Source: CBDCME01 sp965218865
GTDB lineage: Bacteria; Pseudomonadota; Alphaproteobacteria; JAAXGF01
NCBI GenBank assembly: GCA_965218865.1
Contig: CBDCME010000031.1
Span: 1-64,000, forward strand
DNA: 64,000 bases
Direction of reading: 5' to 3'
Under the pieces are notes generated by a model that ran no database searches, was not told where the DNA came from, and was given only the letters and a program-made list of their open reading frames with translations. Shown piece after piece: positions 56,761 through 64,000 of the stretch. The position numbers and the translations under genes are program-made. The number at the start of each line of letters is the position of its first letter. Position 1 is the first letter of the stretch.

Positions 56761-56864
56761 CGCGGCTCCTTTTTCCCGATTTTCTCCCTTCTTTTCCCTC
56801 CTCCCTTCTCTCCCCTCCCGAAAACGATCGATCGTTGCCCGGCGCATTGGGTCCGGCCCACGCT

Positions 56865-57812
56865 TCAGGTTTTCCCGCTTTGTGTTTCGGTACGGTCCAG
56901 CGGGATCCAGCCGGTGCCTTGGTGGCCGAAGGTGAAGGTTTCCGGGTGCAGGATCTCGGCGAGGATTTCGAGTGATTCGACGAGGCGGGGGCCGGGGCGG
57001 TTGAAGTATTGGTTGCCGTCTGTGACGAAGACCCGGCCGGTCCGCGCGGCGGTGAGATCGGGCCAGCCGGGGAGGGCCTCCAGGACGTGGGTTTCCTCGA
57101 GAATGCGGGGGATGCCGAAGCCACAGGGGAGGATGACGATCAGGTCCGGATCGGCGGCGGCCAAATCCTTCCATTCGAGCCACGGGGCGTGAATTCCGGC
57201 GCTTCCGAACAGGTTCTTCCCGCCAGCCATCTCGACCAGTGTCGGCATCCAATTTCCGGCCGCCATCAAGGGGTCGATCCATTCGATGCAGGCCACCGTG
57301 GGACGCGTCGTTAGGGTCTTCGCCTTGGCGCTGATTTTTTCCATGCGGGCGCTCATGCCGGCGATCAGGCGGCGACCTTCATTTCCGCGATCCAGGGCCT
57401 CGGCGACCCGGCGAATATCCTCCCATACATCGTCCAGCCCGTCGGGCCGCAGGGAAACGATCTCCACCGAATCACCTGTCCAATCGCAAACCGCCGCCTC
57501 GACGTCCCTGAGGCTGACGGCGCAGACCTCGCACTGGTCCTGGGTGACGACGACGTTCGGACGCAGGGCGCGGAGCCGCTCGGCGTCGACCCGGTAGACC
57601 GACAAACCGGATTCCAGCACCGCCTTGACGTTGTCGTCGATGACGCGGCTCGATCCGTCGACAGCGAATTTCGGCTCCGTGAGATGCGGAAGCGCGCGGA
57701 CGGTAGCGGGAAAATCGCATTCGTGGGAGCGGCCCACCAGCCAATCCCCGCGATCGAGCGCGCAAACGATCTCGGTTCCGCTTGCAATCAGTGAAATGAC
57801 ACGCTTCGCCAT
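56865..57812 (-). CDS. BtuF-like cobalamin/iron-binding protein
   Basis: From the ATG at 57810-57812 the protein has about 315 residues: MAKRVISLIASGTEIVCALD, then LVGRSHECDFPATVRALPHL, then WIDPLMAAGNWMPTLVEMAG, the layout of COG0614 periplasmic-binding proteins. No signal peptide is visible, so it may be a cytoplasmic cobalamin-binding member. A start at 57863 would add a short N-terminal extension. It is divergent from the radical SAM gene. Confidence 0.8.
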   Translation of the reverse strand: MAKRVISLIASGTEIVCALDRGDWLVGRSHECDFPATVRALPHLTEPKFAVDGSSRVIDDNVKAVLESGLSVYRVDAERLRALRPNVVVTQDQCEVCAVSLRDVEAAVCDWTGDSVEIVSLRPDGLDDVWEDIRRVAEALDRGNEGRRLIAGMSARMEKISAKAKTLTTRPTVACIEWIDPLMAAGNWMPTLVEMAGGKNLFGSAGIHAPWLEWKDLAAADPDLIVILPCGFGIPRILEETHVLEALPGWPDLTAARTGRVFVTDGNQYFNRPGPRLVESLEILAEILHPETFTFGHQGTGWIPLDRTETQSGKT

Positions 57813-57968
57813 ATGGAGCGTCCCCATGGGAGCATTCGCTTCCCGCCAGGCTAATCCGTCCACGGCTTCAGCCCAACACGTTCTCGCCGATGTCCGCCGG
57901 CCGTGCGTTCGCCGGACTTATCAGCGGGTATGTTGCCGGCAGGATCGTTGCGGCCTAAAATTCGCCTC

Positions 57969-58847
57969 ATGCTTGCATACGACATGCCTCTGTGGCGACC
58001 GCCGGCGGAAGCGGACAACGTGATCGTTCAGGCGACGATCGGCTGCAGCTTCAACCGCTGCACCTTTTGTTCGATGTACCGCTCGAAGGTCTACCGTGCT
58101 CGCGCACTGAGCGAGGTGTTCGCCGACATCGACGAGGCCGCGCGCCACCGTCCCGAGGCCCACCGGGTATTTCTCGCCGACGGCGATGCCCTGGTCCTGC
58201 CAACCGACCAGCTGTTGCGCATTCTCGAACGGCTCGCCGCCCGATTCCCGAATCTCGCCCGGGTTTCTTCCTACGCCCTTCCCGCCAATCTTGTCCGCAA
58301 ATCGAGCGCCGAGCTCGGCGCGCTCAAGGCGGCCAAGCTTGCCCTCGTCTACTACGGCATCGAATCCGGCTCGGCCGACATTCTCCGGCGCATCTCCAAG
58401 GGCGCCAGTCCCGGAATCATGGTCGAGGGCCCTCAGAAGGCGAAGAACGCAGGGATCAAAATTTCGGCGACCGTCATCCTCGGGCTTGCCGGGCGCGGTC
58501 GTTGGATTCAGCACGTGGACGAAACGGCGGACCTGGTAAACCGTGTCGCGCCGACTTATTTGGCGGCCCTGCAACTCGGACTCGATCCCACCATCGAAGA
58601 GCTTTTTCGTGACCGTTTCGGCGAACCCTTCGAAACCCAGGACGACGACGGCATGCTGGCCGAACAGGAGCGTTTGATCGCGGCACTCGATCCCCCAACG
58701 CCGATCGTCTTTCGTTCGAACCACGCCTCCAATGCCCTGGCCCTGGCCGGGACCCTGTCCCGCGACCGGGACAAACTGCTGGCCGTGGTCGCGGCCGCGC
58801 GCGCCGGCGCCATTCCCCTGCGCCCGGAATTCATGCGGGGCTATTGA
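57969..58847 (+). CDS. Radical SAM protein
   Basis: The 292-residue protein has the radical SAM cluster motif ATIGCSFNRCTFCSMY (CxxxxCxxC variant) and later YYGIESGSADILRRISKG and ISATVILGLAGRGRWIQH, a SAM/cluster domain of the B12-independent type. It has no obvious extra domain. Its substrate is unknown; the nearby ferredoxin-like gene (overlapping on the opposite strand) could supply electrons. Confidence 0.8.
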   Translation: MLAYDMPLWRPPAEADNVIVQATIGCSFNRCTFCSMYRSKVYRARALSEVFADIDEAARHRPEAHRVFLADGDALVLPTDQLLRILERLAARFPNLARVSSYALPANLVRKSSAELGALKAAKLALVYYGIESGSADILRRISKGASPGIMVEGPQKAKNAGIKISATVILGLAGRGRWIQHVDETADLVNRVAPTYLAALQLGLDPTIEELFRDRFGEPFETQDDDGMLAEQERLIAALDPPTPIVFRSNHASNALALAGTLSRDRDKLLAVVAAARAGAIPLRPEFMRGY

Positions 58848-59518
58848 GGCCGGCCGCGCAGGAAGGCGGCCATGTGAAAGCGCGCCTGGTCCTCTCCATA
58901 GACGAACTCCCGGCCCACGGGACAGGCATGCCGGGCCAGGCAACCGCCGTTCCGGCAGGCCCCGCCGTCGACCGAGGCGACGTGCTCGGCGCAGCCGCCG
59001 ACGTCGTAGCCGTCGGCTCCCAACACCCCCGCTGGACAGGCCGTCAGACACGGCCGCGCGGTGCAGGAATCGCACGGACTGGGCCGCCGTTCCGGCACCG
59101 GAAAGGCCAGACGCTCGGGCACCAAAATGGCGCCCCGGTAGGCGTGCCAAAGGCCGTAATCGGGGTGGATCAACGGTCCGATCGGCGAGGGAAAGACGGG
59201 TTCCGCGCGTTGGGCCCAGCGCTGGAAGGGGTGGTAGGGCGGTCCCTCGAAGGGATAAACCGCTTGCCCGCCGATCGCTTCCGCGAGCGGTGCCAGCACG
59301 GCCCGAGTCCAGGCATTCAAAGGATGGCCGATTTGCTTTCGCTTCTCCCGGATGAAGACCGACCACATGGACGGGCCCGCGTTGCCGGCGAGGACGACCG
59401 TTTGGGTTTCGCGTCCGTCGCTTAGCCCCGGTACGCCGTCGTCGGGCCTGGGGTGGAAGGCTCCGCGGGAGAGCAGGCCGATCGTGTTCAGCCGCGCTTC
59501 TATTTCGGCCAACTTCAT
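58841..59518 (-). CDS. 4Fe-4S ferredoxin-like protein
   Basis: The 225-residue protein has a Cys-rich segment at ~145-180 (SPCDSCTARPCLTACPAGVL, then CAEHVASVDGGACRNGGC) suited to one or two clusters, after an N-terminal domain with no catalytic signature (RGAFHPRPDDGVPGL). It resembles the uncharacterised QueG-like ferredoxin proteins of alphaproteobacteria. Its 3' end overlaps the radical SAM gene tail to tail. Confidence 0.7.
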   Translation of the reverse strand: MKLAEIEARLNTIGLLSRGAFHPRPDDGVPGLSDGRETQTVVLAGNAGPSMWSVFIREKRKQIGHPLNAWTRAVLAPLAEAIGGQAVYPFEGPPYHPFQRWAQRAEPVFPSPIGPLIHPDYGLWHAYRGAILVPERLAFPVPERRPSPCDSCTARPCLTACPAGVLGADGYDVGGCAEHVASVDGGACRNGGCLARHACPVGREFVYGEDQARFHMAAFLRGRPQ

Positions 59519-59548
59519 GGGTTCACCACGGGCGCGGCGTCTTCGCCT

Positions 59549-62293
59549 TCAGTGCGCTTCGGCCCAGTTGTCGCCGGAACCCGTATCGACGACCAAGGGC
59601 AGCGACAGGTAGGCGGCGTTCTCCATCACCCGCTTGACCTCGACGGCGGTCGCCTCGAGCTCCGATTCCGGGACCTCGAACACGAGTTCGTCATGAACCT
59701 GCAATAGCATCCGCGCCTTCAAGCCGGCGACTTTGAGCGCCGGCGGAACCCGAATCATGGCCCGTTTGATGATGTCCGCCGCCGAGCCTTGCAAGGGGGC
59801 GTTGATGGCCGCCCGTTCGAAAACGCCACGCCGGTTGGGGTTCTTTTCGTTGATCCCCGGCATGTAGCAACGGCGTCCGAAAAGCGTACGCACATAACCG
59901 TGCTTGCGGCAAAAGCTCTTCGACTTTTCCATATAATCGTGAATGCCCGGGTATTGTTCGAAGTAGGCCTTGATGTACGCCGCGGCCTCCTTCCGGGGAA
60001 GGCCAAGCTGGCGCCCGAGGCCGAAAGCGCTAATGCCGTAAATGATGCCGAAATTGATCGCCTTGGCCCGCCGCCGCACTTCCGGGGTCATGTTCTCGAC
60101 AGGCACGCCGAACACTTGGCTCGCGGTCAAGGCGTGAATGTCGAGGCCGTCGTAAAACGCCTGGAGCAAGGGCTTGATGCGGGCGGTATGGGCGAGTAGG
60201 CGGAGTTCGATCTGCGAGTAGTCGGCGGACAACAGGGTCCACCCCGGTGCGGCCCGGAAGGCACGACGAATCTTGCGTCCCTCCTCGGTGCGAACCGGAA
60301 TGTTCTGCAGATTGGGATCGGTCGAACTCAAGCGACCGGTCGACGCCACCGCCATGGCGTAGGACGTATGCACCCGCCCGGTTTCCGGATTGATCTGTTC
60401 GAGCAGGGCGTCGGTATACGTGCTCTTGAGCTTGGCGAGCTGACGCCAATCGAGCACCTTGGCCGGTAATGCGTGGCCACTTGCCGCCAATCCCTCTAAG
60501 ATGTCGGCGCCGGTCGCGTAGGCGCCCGTCTTTCCCTTCTTTCCCCCTTCCAATCCCATTTCGTCGAACAGGACCACGCCCAACTGCTTTGGCGAGGCAA
60601 TGGTGAAGGCATGGCCGGCGAGGGCATGAATCTCTTTCCCGAGTTCCGCCAGCCGCTCCGAAAAATCGCGCGACAGCCGGGCCAGTTCAGCCCTGTCGAC
60701 GAGAACCCCGGCACGCTCCATGTCGGCGAGGACCGGGATCAGCGGCCGCTCCAGGGTCTCGTAAACGGTCACGAGTTTTTCGCTCAGCAAACGCGGTCTG
60801 AACATGCGCTGAAACCGTCCCGTGATGTCGGCGTCCTCGGCCGCGTAATCACAAGCCTGAGCCAAGGGCACGCGGTCGAAGGTGACCTGGGACTTGCCCC
60901 GGCCGGCGACCTGCTTGAAGCTGATCGGATCGATGCCGAGGTGGAGGCGCGACAACTCGTCCATCCCGTGTCCGTGGGCGCCGCCGTCGAGGACGTAGGA
61001 CAGCAACATCGTGTCCTCGACCGGTTCGACGGTGATGCCATAGTGGGCGAGCACCTGGCGATCGTACTTGATGTTGTGGCCGACCTTGAGGACCGCGGCG
61101 TCCTCGAGCAACGGCTTGAGCAACGCCAAGGCTTCGTCGAAATCAATTTGCCTCGGGACCGAATCCTCCAAGTCGAGAGCCTCGCCACTGGTGCTCTGGT
61201 GGGCGAGGGGGATGTAACAGGCCTTACCCGTCTCGATCGACAGGGACACCCCGACGAGCCTCGCCCGCATCTCGTCGAGGGAGGTCGTTTCCGTATCTAC
61301 CGCGACGGTGCCGGCGGTCGTGGCCTCGGCGATCCAGCGCCGCAGGGATTTCTTGTCCTGCACCAGCTCGTAACTGATCTCGCTGGCCGCGGGCGTCGGT
61401 TCGTCGCGCCCTCCGAGGCGGCTTTCGACCCGCGCGATCACCGACCGGAACCCTTGCCGCCGGAGAAAATCGAGCACCACCTCCGGGTCCGGCGCCCGCC
61501 GCGCGAGGCCGTCGATGTCGACCGTGACGGGAACGTCCTTTCGTAGTTCCACCAGGCGCCGCGACAGACGCGCGTCCTCGGCGTGCTCGATAAGCATCTG
61601 CCGCCGTTTCGGTTGTTTGACCTCGGGCGCGCCGGCGAGGATCGACTCGAGATCACCAAATCGGTTGATCAGTTCCGCCGCCGTCTTGACCCCGATACCG
61701 GGCACCCCGGGCACGTTGTCGCTGCTGTCCCCCGCGAGGGCCAGGAGATCGCCGAGCTCGCCGGGGCCGACGCCGAACTTCGCCCGCACGGCCTCGTCGC
61801 CGATCGCGACTCCCTTCAAGCCGTCGTAGAGCACCACCCGGTCCTCGATGAGCTGCATCAGATCTTTGTCGGAGGAGACGACCGTGACCTCGGCACCCGC
61901 TTCCAGGGCCAGCCGGGTGTAAGTGGCGATGATGTCGTCGGCCTCGAAGCCCGCGTGTTCGATGCAGGGCAGGGCATAGGCTTGCGTGGCCTCGCGGACG
62001 AGGGCGAACTGGGGCACCAGCTCGGGCGGGGGATCGGGCCGGTTGGCCTTGTAATCGGGGTAGATGTCGTTACGGAAACAGATTCGACCGGCGTCGAAGA
62101 TGACGGCGACACGATCGGCGTCGGTGTCCTCGACCAGCTTGGTCACCATGTTGACGAAACCGAGCACCGCGTTGACCGGGGTGCCGTCGCTCCGGGTCAG
62201 GGGCGGCAGGGCATGGAAGGCGCGAAAGATGAATCCCGAACCGTCGATCAGATAGACGTGCCGGGGCCCATCCGGCGACGGATCGTTGGTCAT
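59549..62293 (-). CDS. polA: DNA polymerase I
   Basis: The full 914-residue protein has a 5'-3' exonuclease domain (DGSGFIFRAFHALPPLTR, VPGVPGIGVKTAAELI), a 3'-5' exonuclease-type domain (AVDTETTSLDEMRARLVGVS, VGHNIKYDRQVLAHYG) and the polymerase core (LSADYSQIELRLLAH, RRAKAINFGIIYGISAFGLG, LLQVHDELVFEVPE). It removes RNA primers and fills gaps. The intact DTET motif suggests retained proofreading. Confidence 0.95.
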   Translation of the reverse strand: MTNDPSPDGPRHVYLIDGSGFIFRAFHALPPLTRSDGTPVNAVLGFVNMVTKLVEDTDADRVAVIFDAGRICFRNDIYPDYKANRPDPPPELVPQFALVREATQAYALPCIEHAGFEADDIIATYTRLALEAGAEVTVVSSDKDLMQLIEDRVVLYDGLKGVAIGDEAVRAKFGVGPGELGDLLALAGDSSDNVPGVPGIGVKTAAELINRFGDLESILAGAPEVKQPKRRQMLIEHAEDARLSRRLVELRKDVPVTVDIDGLARRAPDPEVVLDFLRRQGFRSVIARVESRLGGRDEPTPAASEISYELVQDKKSLRRWIAEATTAGTVAVDTETTSLDEMRARLVGVSLSIETGKACYIPLAHQSTSGEALDLEDSVPRQIDFDEALALLKPLLEDAAVLKVGHNIKYDRQVLAHYGITVEPVEDTMLLSYVLDGGAHGHGMDELSRLHLGIDPISFKQVAGRGKSQVTFDRVPLAQACDYAAEDADITGRFQRMFRPRLLSEKLVTVYETLERPLIPVLADMERAGVLVDRAELARLSRDFSERLAELGKEIHALAGHAFTIASPKQLGVVLFDEMGLEGGKKGKTGAYATGADILEGLAASGHALPAKVLDWRQLAKLKSTYTDALLEQINPETGRVHTSYAMAVASTGRLSSTDPNLQNIPVRTEEGRKIRRAFRAAPGWTLLSADYSQIELRLLAHTARIKPLLQAFYDGLDIHALTASQVFGVPVENMTPEVRRRAKAINFGIIYGISAFGLGRQLGLPRKEAAAYIKAYFEQYPGIHDYMEKSKSFCRKHGYVRTLFGRRCYMPGINEKNPNRRGVFERAAINAPLQGSAADIIKRAMIRVPPALKVAGLKARMLLQVHDELVFEVPESELEATAVEVKRVMENAAYLSLPLVVDTGSGDNWAEAH

Positions 62294-62354
62294 CGCGCCA
62301 TCCCTCTTTCAGGTGAGCTGGCCACCGGTTGATTTCGCCCCGCAGTTACGGGAA

Positions 62355-62564
62355 TTATTCGTTGCCGCCGCCATCAGGCGCCGATCTGATGATGTAGCGG
62401 CGGCCGCAATAGGGGCAGTCGACCGTGCCCGATGCCTCCAGGTTGAGATAGACGCTCGGGTGTCCCAAGGCGCCACCGCCGCCGTCGCATCCGACGATCC
62501 GCTCATCGACATAAATCGTTTCGGGCGGTTCCAAGCGCCTCTCCCCTTTATCCGCCAAAGCCAT
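62355..62564 (-). CDS. Small zinc-finger domain protein
   Basis: The product from the ATG at 62562-62564 has 69 residues, with PETIYVDERIVGCDGGGGAL, GHPSVYLNLEASG and VDCPYCGRRYIIRS, the Cys/His pattern of zf-CHCC (NDUFS6-like) proteins common in alphaproteobacteria. It is divergent from the ABC ATPase and next to polA. Confidence 0.7.
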   Translation of the reverse strand: MALADKGERRLEPPETIYVDERIVGCDGGGGALGHPSVYLNLEASGTVDCPYCGRRYIIRSAPDGGGNE

Positions 62565-62592
62565 TGACCTCGGCCGCGCGCCGATGATACCC

Positions 62593-63627
62593 ATGGCAGC
62601 GACTGATATTCAACCGCCGCATCGCATCGGCCGCATGGCGCACGATTCCGGCACCCTCCCATCCGGCGGTGTGACCTCCCCCACTCCTCCCGATCTTCCC
62701 CGCGACGCCATCGTCATCCGTGGCCTGAGCAAGACGTATCGGTGCGGCCGCAAGGCCACGATGGCCCTCGACGGAATCGACCTCGAGATTCCCCGCGGTG
62801 CCTTTTTCGGTCTGCTCGGTCCCAACGGAGCCGGGAAATCCACCTTGATCAACATTCTCGCCGGATTGGTGTTGAAGACCTCCGGTTCGGTCGAAATATG
62901 GGGCTACGACATCGACAGGGACTCGCGCACCACCCGCCAGGCGATCGGGGTGGTGCCGCAAGAACTCAACATCGACCCGTTTTTCACCCCGCGCGAAACC
63001 CTGGAACTCCAGGCCGGTCTCTACGGAGTCCCGAAACGGGCCCGGCGAACCGACGAAATCCTCGCCGCGGTGGGTCTTTCCGATCAGGCCGAAAGCTACG
63101 CCCGGACCCTGTCGGGCGGCATGCGCCGCCGCCTCCTGGTCGCCAAGGCCCTGGTCCACGCGCCGCCGATCGTCGTCCTCGACGAACCCACGGCCGGAGT
63201 CGACGTTGAATTGCGGCAACAATTCTGGTCCTACGTCGGCCGCTTACACGCTGGCGGCACGACGATCCTGCTCACGACCCATTACCTCGAGGAAGCGGAA
63301 CGCTTCTGCGACAGCGTCGCCATCATCGACCAGGGACGGCTGGTCGCCTGCGACACCACGCAAGCCCTCTTGAAGCACCTCGACCGCAAGACCCTGACCA
63401 TCGCCCTCGCCGAGGATCTGGCCGAGGTCCCGCCGGGACTGCGCCCCTTCGACGCCGAACTGACGCCCCCGCGCCGCCTCGCCATCCGCTACCAACCGAG
63501 CCACACGACCATCGGCGAGGTCCTGAGCGCGGTCCAGCAATGCGGCCTCACCATCGTCGACCTCTCGACCGAGGAATCCGACCTCGAAGACATCTTCCTC
63601 GCCCTCACCACGGGGAATACAGATTGA
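62593..63627 (+). CDS. ABC transporter ATP-binding protein (ABC-2 export type)
   Basis: About 344 residues from the ATG at 62593. Walker A LLGPNGAGKSTLINILAG, Q-loop VVPQELNI, signature LSGGMRRRLLVAKALV and Walker B VVLDEPTAGVDVEL are all intact. A C-terminal extension (LSTEESDLEDIFLALTT) is typical of NodI/CcmA-type ATPases. The natural partners are ABC-2 permeases such as the pair at 26,529-28,141, which is not adjacent here. Alternative starts are 62584 and 62638. Confidence 0.9.
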   Translation: MAATDIQPPHRIGRMAHDSGTLPSGGVTSPTPPDLPRDAIVIRGLSKTYRCGRKATMALDGIDLEIPRGAFFGLLGPNGAGKSTLINILAGLVLKTSGSVEIWGYDIDRDSRTTRQAIGVVPQELNIDPFFTPRETLELQAGLYGVPKRARRTDEILAAVGLSDQAESYARTLSGGMRRRLLVAKALVHAPPIVVLDEPTAGVDVELRQQFWSYVGRLHAGGTTILLTTHYLEEAERFCDSVAIIDQGRLVACDTTQALLKHLDRKTLTIALAEDLAEVPPGLRPFDAELTPPRRLAIRYQPSHTTIGEVLSAVQQCGLTIVDLSTEESDLEDIFLALTTGNTD

Positions 63628-63699
63628 ATTCCCGATTTGAACTCCCTTTATGTCCTGGCCCTGTGAGAACGATAGGGGGCGATGGTAAATTTTGTTGCG

Positions 63700-63800
63700 G
63701 CCAAACCACACCGATAAAACACATTTTACACACTTTTCATGTTTCCAATATAATGTATGAAATGTATATTATCGACGCAAACGCATAGAGGAGGTGCGTA
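63700..63800 (+). promoter_or_regulatory. A+T-rich promoter/operator region of antitoxin gene
   Basis: A+T-rich sequence with direct repeats AATGTAT and flanking ATAAT/ATTAT arms at about 63752-63774 sits just upstream of AGGAGG (63788-63793) and the antitoxin ATG. Autoregulatory operators of Phd-type antitoxins usually look like this. Confidence 0.45.
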
Positions 63801-63802
63801 GA

Positions 63803-64000
63803 ATGGAGAAAGTCTCTGTGACGACCGCGCGTGAAAACATCAGCGAACTGATCAACAGGGCGGCCTTCGGAAATGAGCGGGCGGTGTTCACACGGCAACA
63901 GAAGGAGGTCGCCGCGCTTGTCCCGATGTCCGATCTGGCGCTCTTGAACGAGTTGGAGAGGCTGATCGATGTCGAGGAGGCGAAGAAGGCCATCGAGGAA
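63803..64000 (+). CDS. Phd/YefM-family antitoxin (cut by window end)
   Basis: The first 66 residues read MEKVSVTTARENISELINRA, then AVFTRQQKEVAALVPMSDLA, typical of Phd/YefM antitoxins, which dimerise, bind DNA and neutralise a Doc or RelE-type toxin. A strong AGGAGG precedes the ATG. The toxin gene, if present, lies outside the window. Confidence 0.75.
   Translation, partial: MEKVSVTTARENISELINRAAFGNERAVFTRQQKEVAALVPMSDLALLNELERLIDVEEAKKAIEE

Noticed and set aside
57813..57968. Cobalamin riboswitch upstream of the BtuF-like gene
   Set aside because: No B12-box-like sequence was recognised in the 155-base divergent region.

Overview
The window is a mosaic of two blocks. Bases 1 to about 14,370 look like accessory DNA of a Chloroflexota-like bacterium (SAR202/Dehalococcoidia style, inferred from protein resemblance only). 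From about 14,380 onward the chromosomal genes are alphaproteobacterial, probably Rhodospirillales-like: accA, a malyl-CoA lyase, xerD, aroK-aroB, a CorC-type transporter, polA and GC-rich codon use. The two blocks meet inside two broken genes, an integrase tail and a TPR-sulfotransferase. The join is therefore either a real recombination scar or an assembly chimera.

Left block: a partial membrane histidine kinase (1-717, minus), a decayed ISAs1-type element, a thiamine-diphosphate enzyme, a pile of IS701, IS5 and dehydrogenase fragments, and then the most interesting locus (6,423-11,195). That locus is a compact plus-strand operon encoding a HigA-like HTH/ImmA-IrrE metallopeptidase fusion, a single-domain ubiquitin-like protein, an E2-like protein without cysteine, a JAB deubiquitinase/E1 (ThiF) fusion and a DUF2971 protein. 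It is a bacterial ubiquitin-like conjugation or processing system, most simply read as a defence or regulated-proteolysis island. An IS21 element (istB/istA, both frame-broken) and an integrase remnant close the block.

Right block: housekeeping genes (14.4-24.8 kb), two tandem ABC-2 permeases, a CinA-like protein with an apparent signal peptide and helix-turn-helix, an L,D-transpeptidase, and a Fic toxin with a small upstream partner. A partial prophage runs from 33.5 to 56.5 kb and carries tail (tape measure, distal tail, NlpC-like, J-like tip, fibre) and lysis genes (M15 endolysin, holin-like, lipoprotein). No capsid, portal or terminase gene is seen. Further right are a cobalamin-binding protein, a radical SAM enzyme, a ferredoxin-like protein, polA, a zinc-finger protein, an ABC ATPase and a Phd-type antitoxin cut by the window end.

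Mobile DNA dominates. Five near-identical IS630 copies of about 1.17 kb are present; one splits the phage tail-tip gene. An IS1595 element inside the prophage is itself interrupted by one IS630, two tandem 2.08-kb ISAs1-type elements whose transposase carries an N-terminal DruA-like (DUF4338) domain, and one IS110/IS1111 element. Many gene breaks fall at homopolymer runs or short repeats, so part of the apparent decay may be sequencing error.
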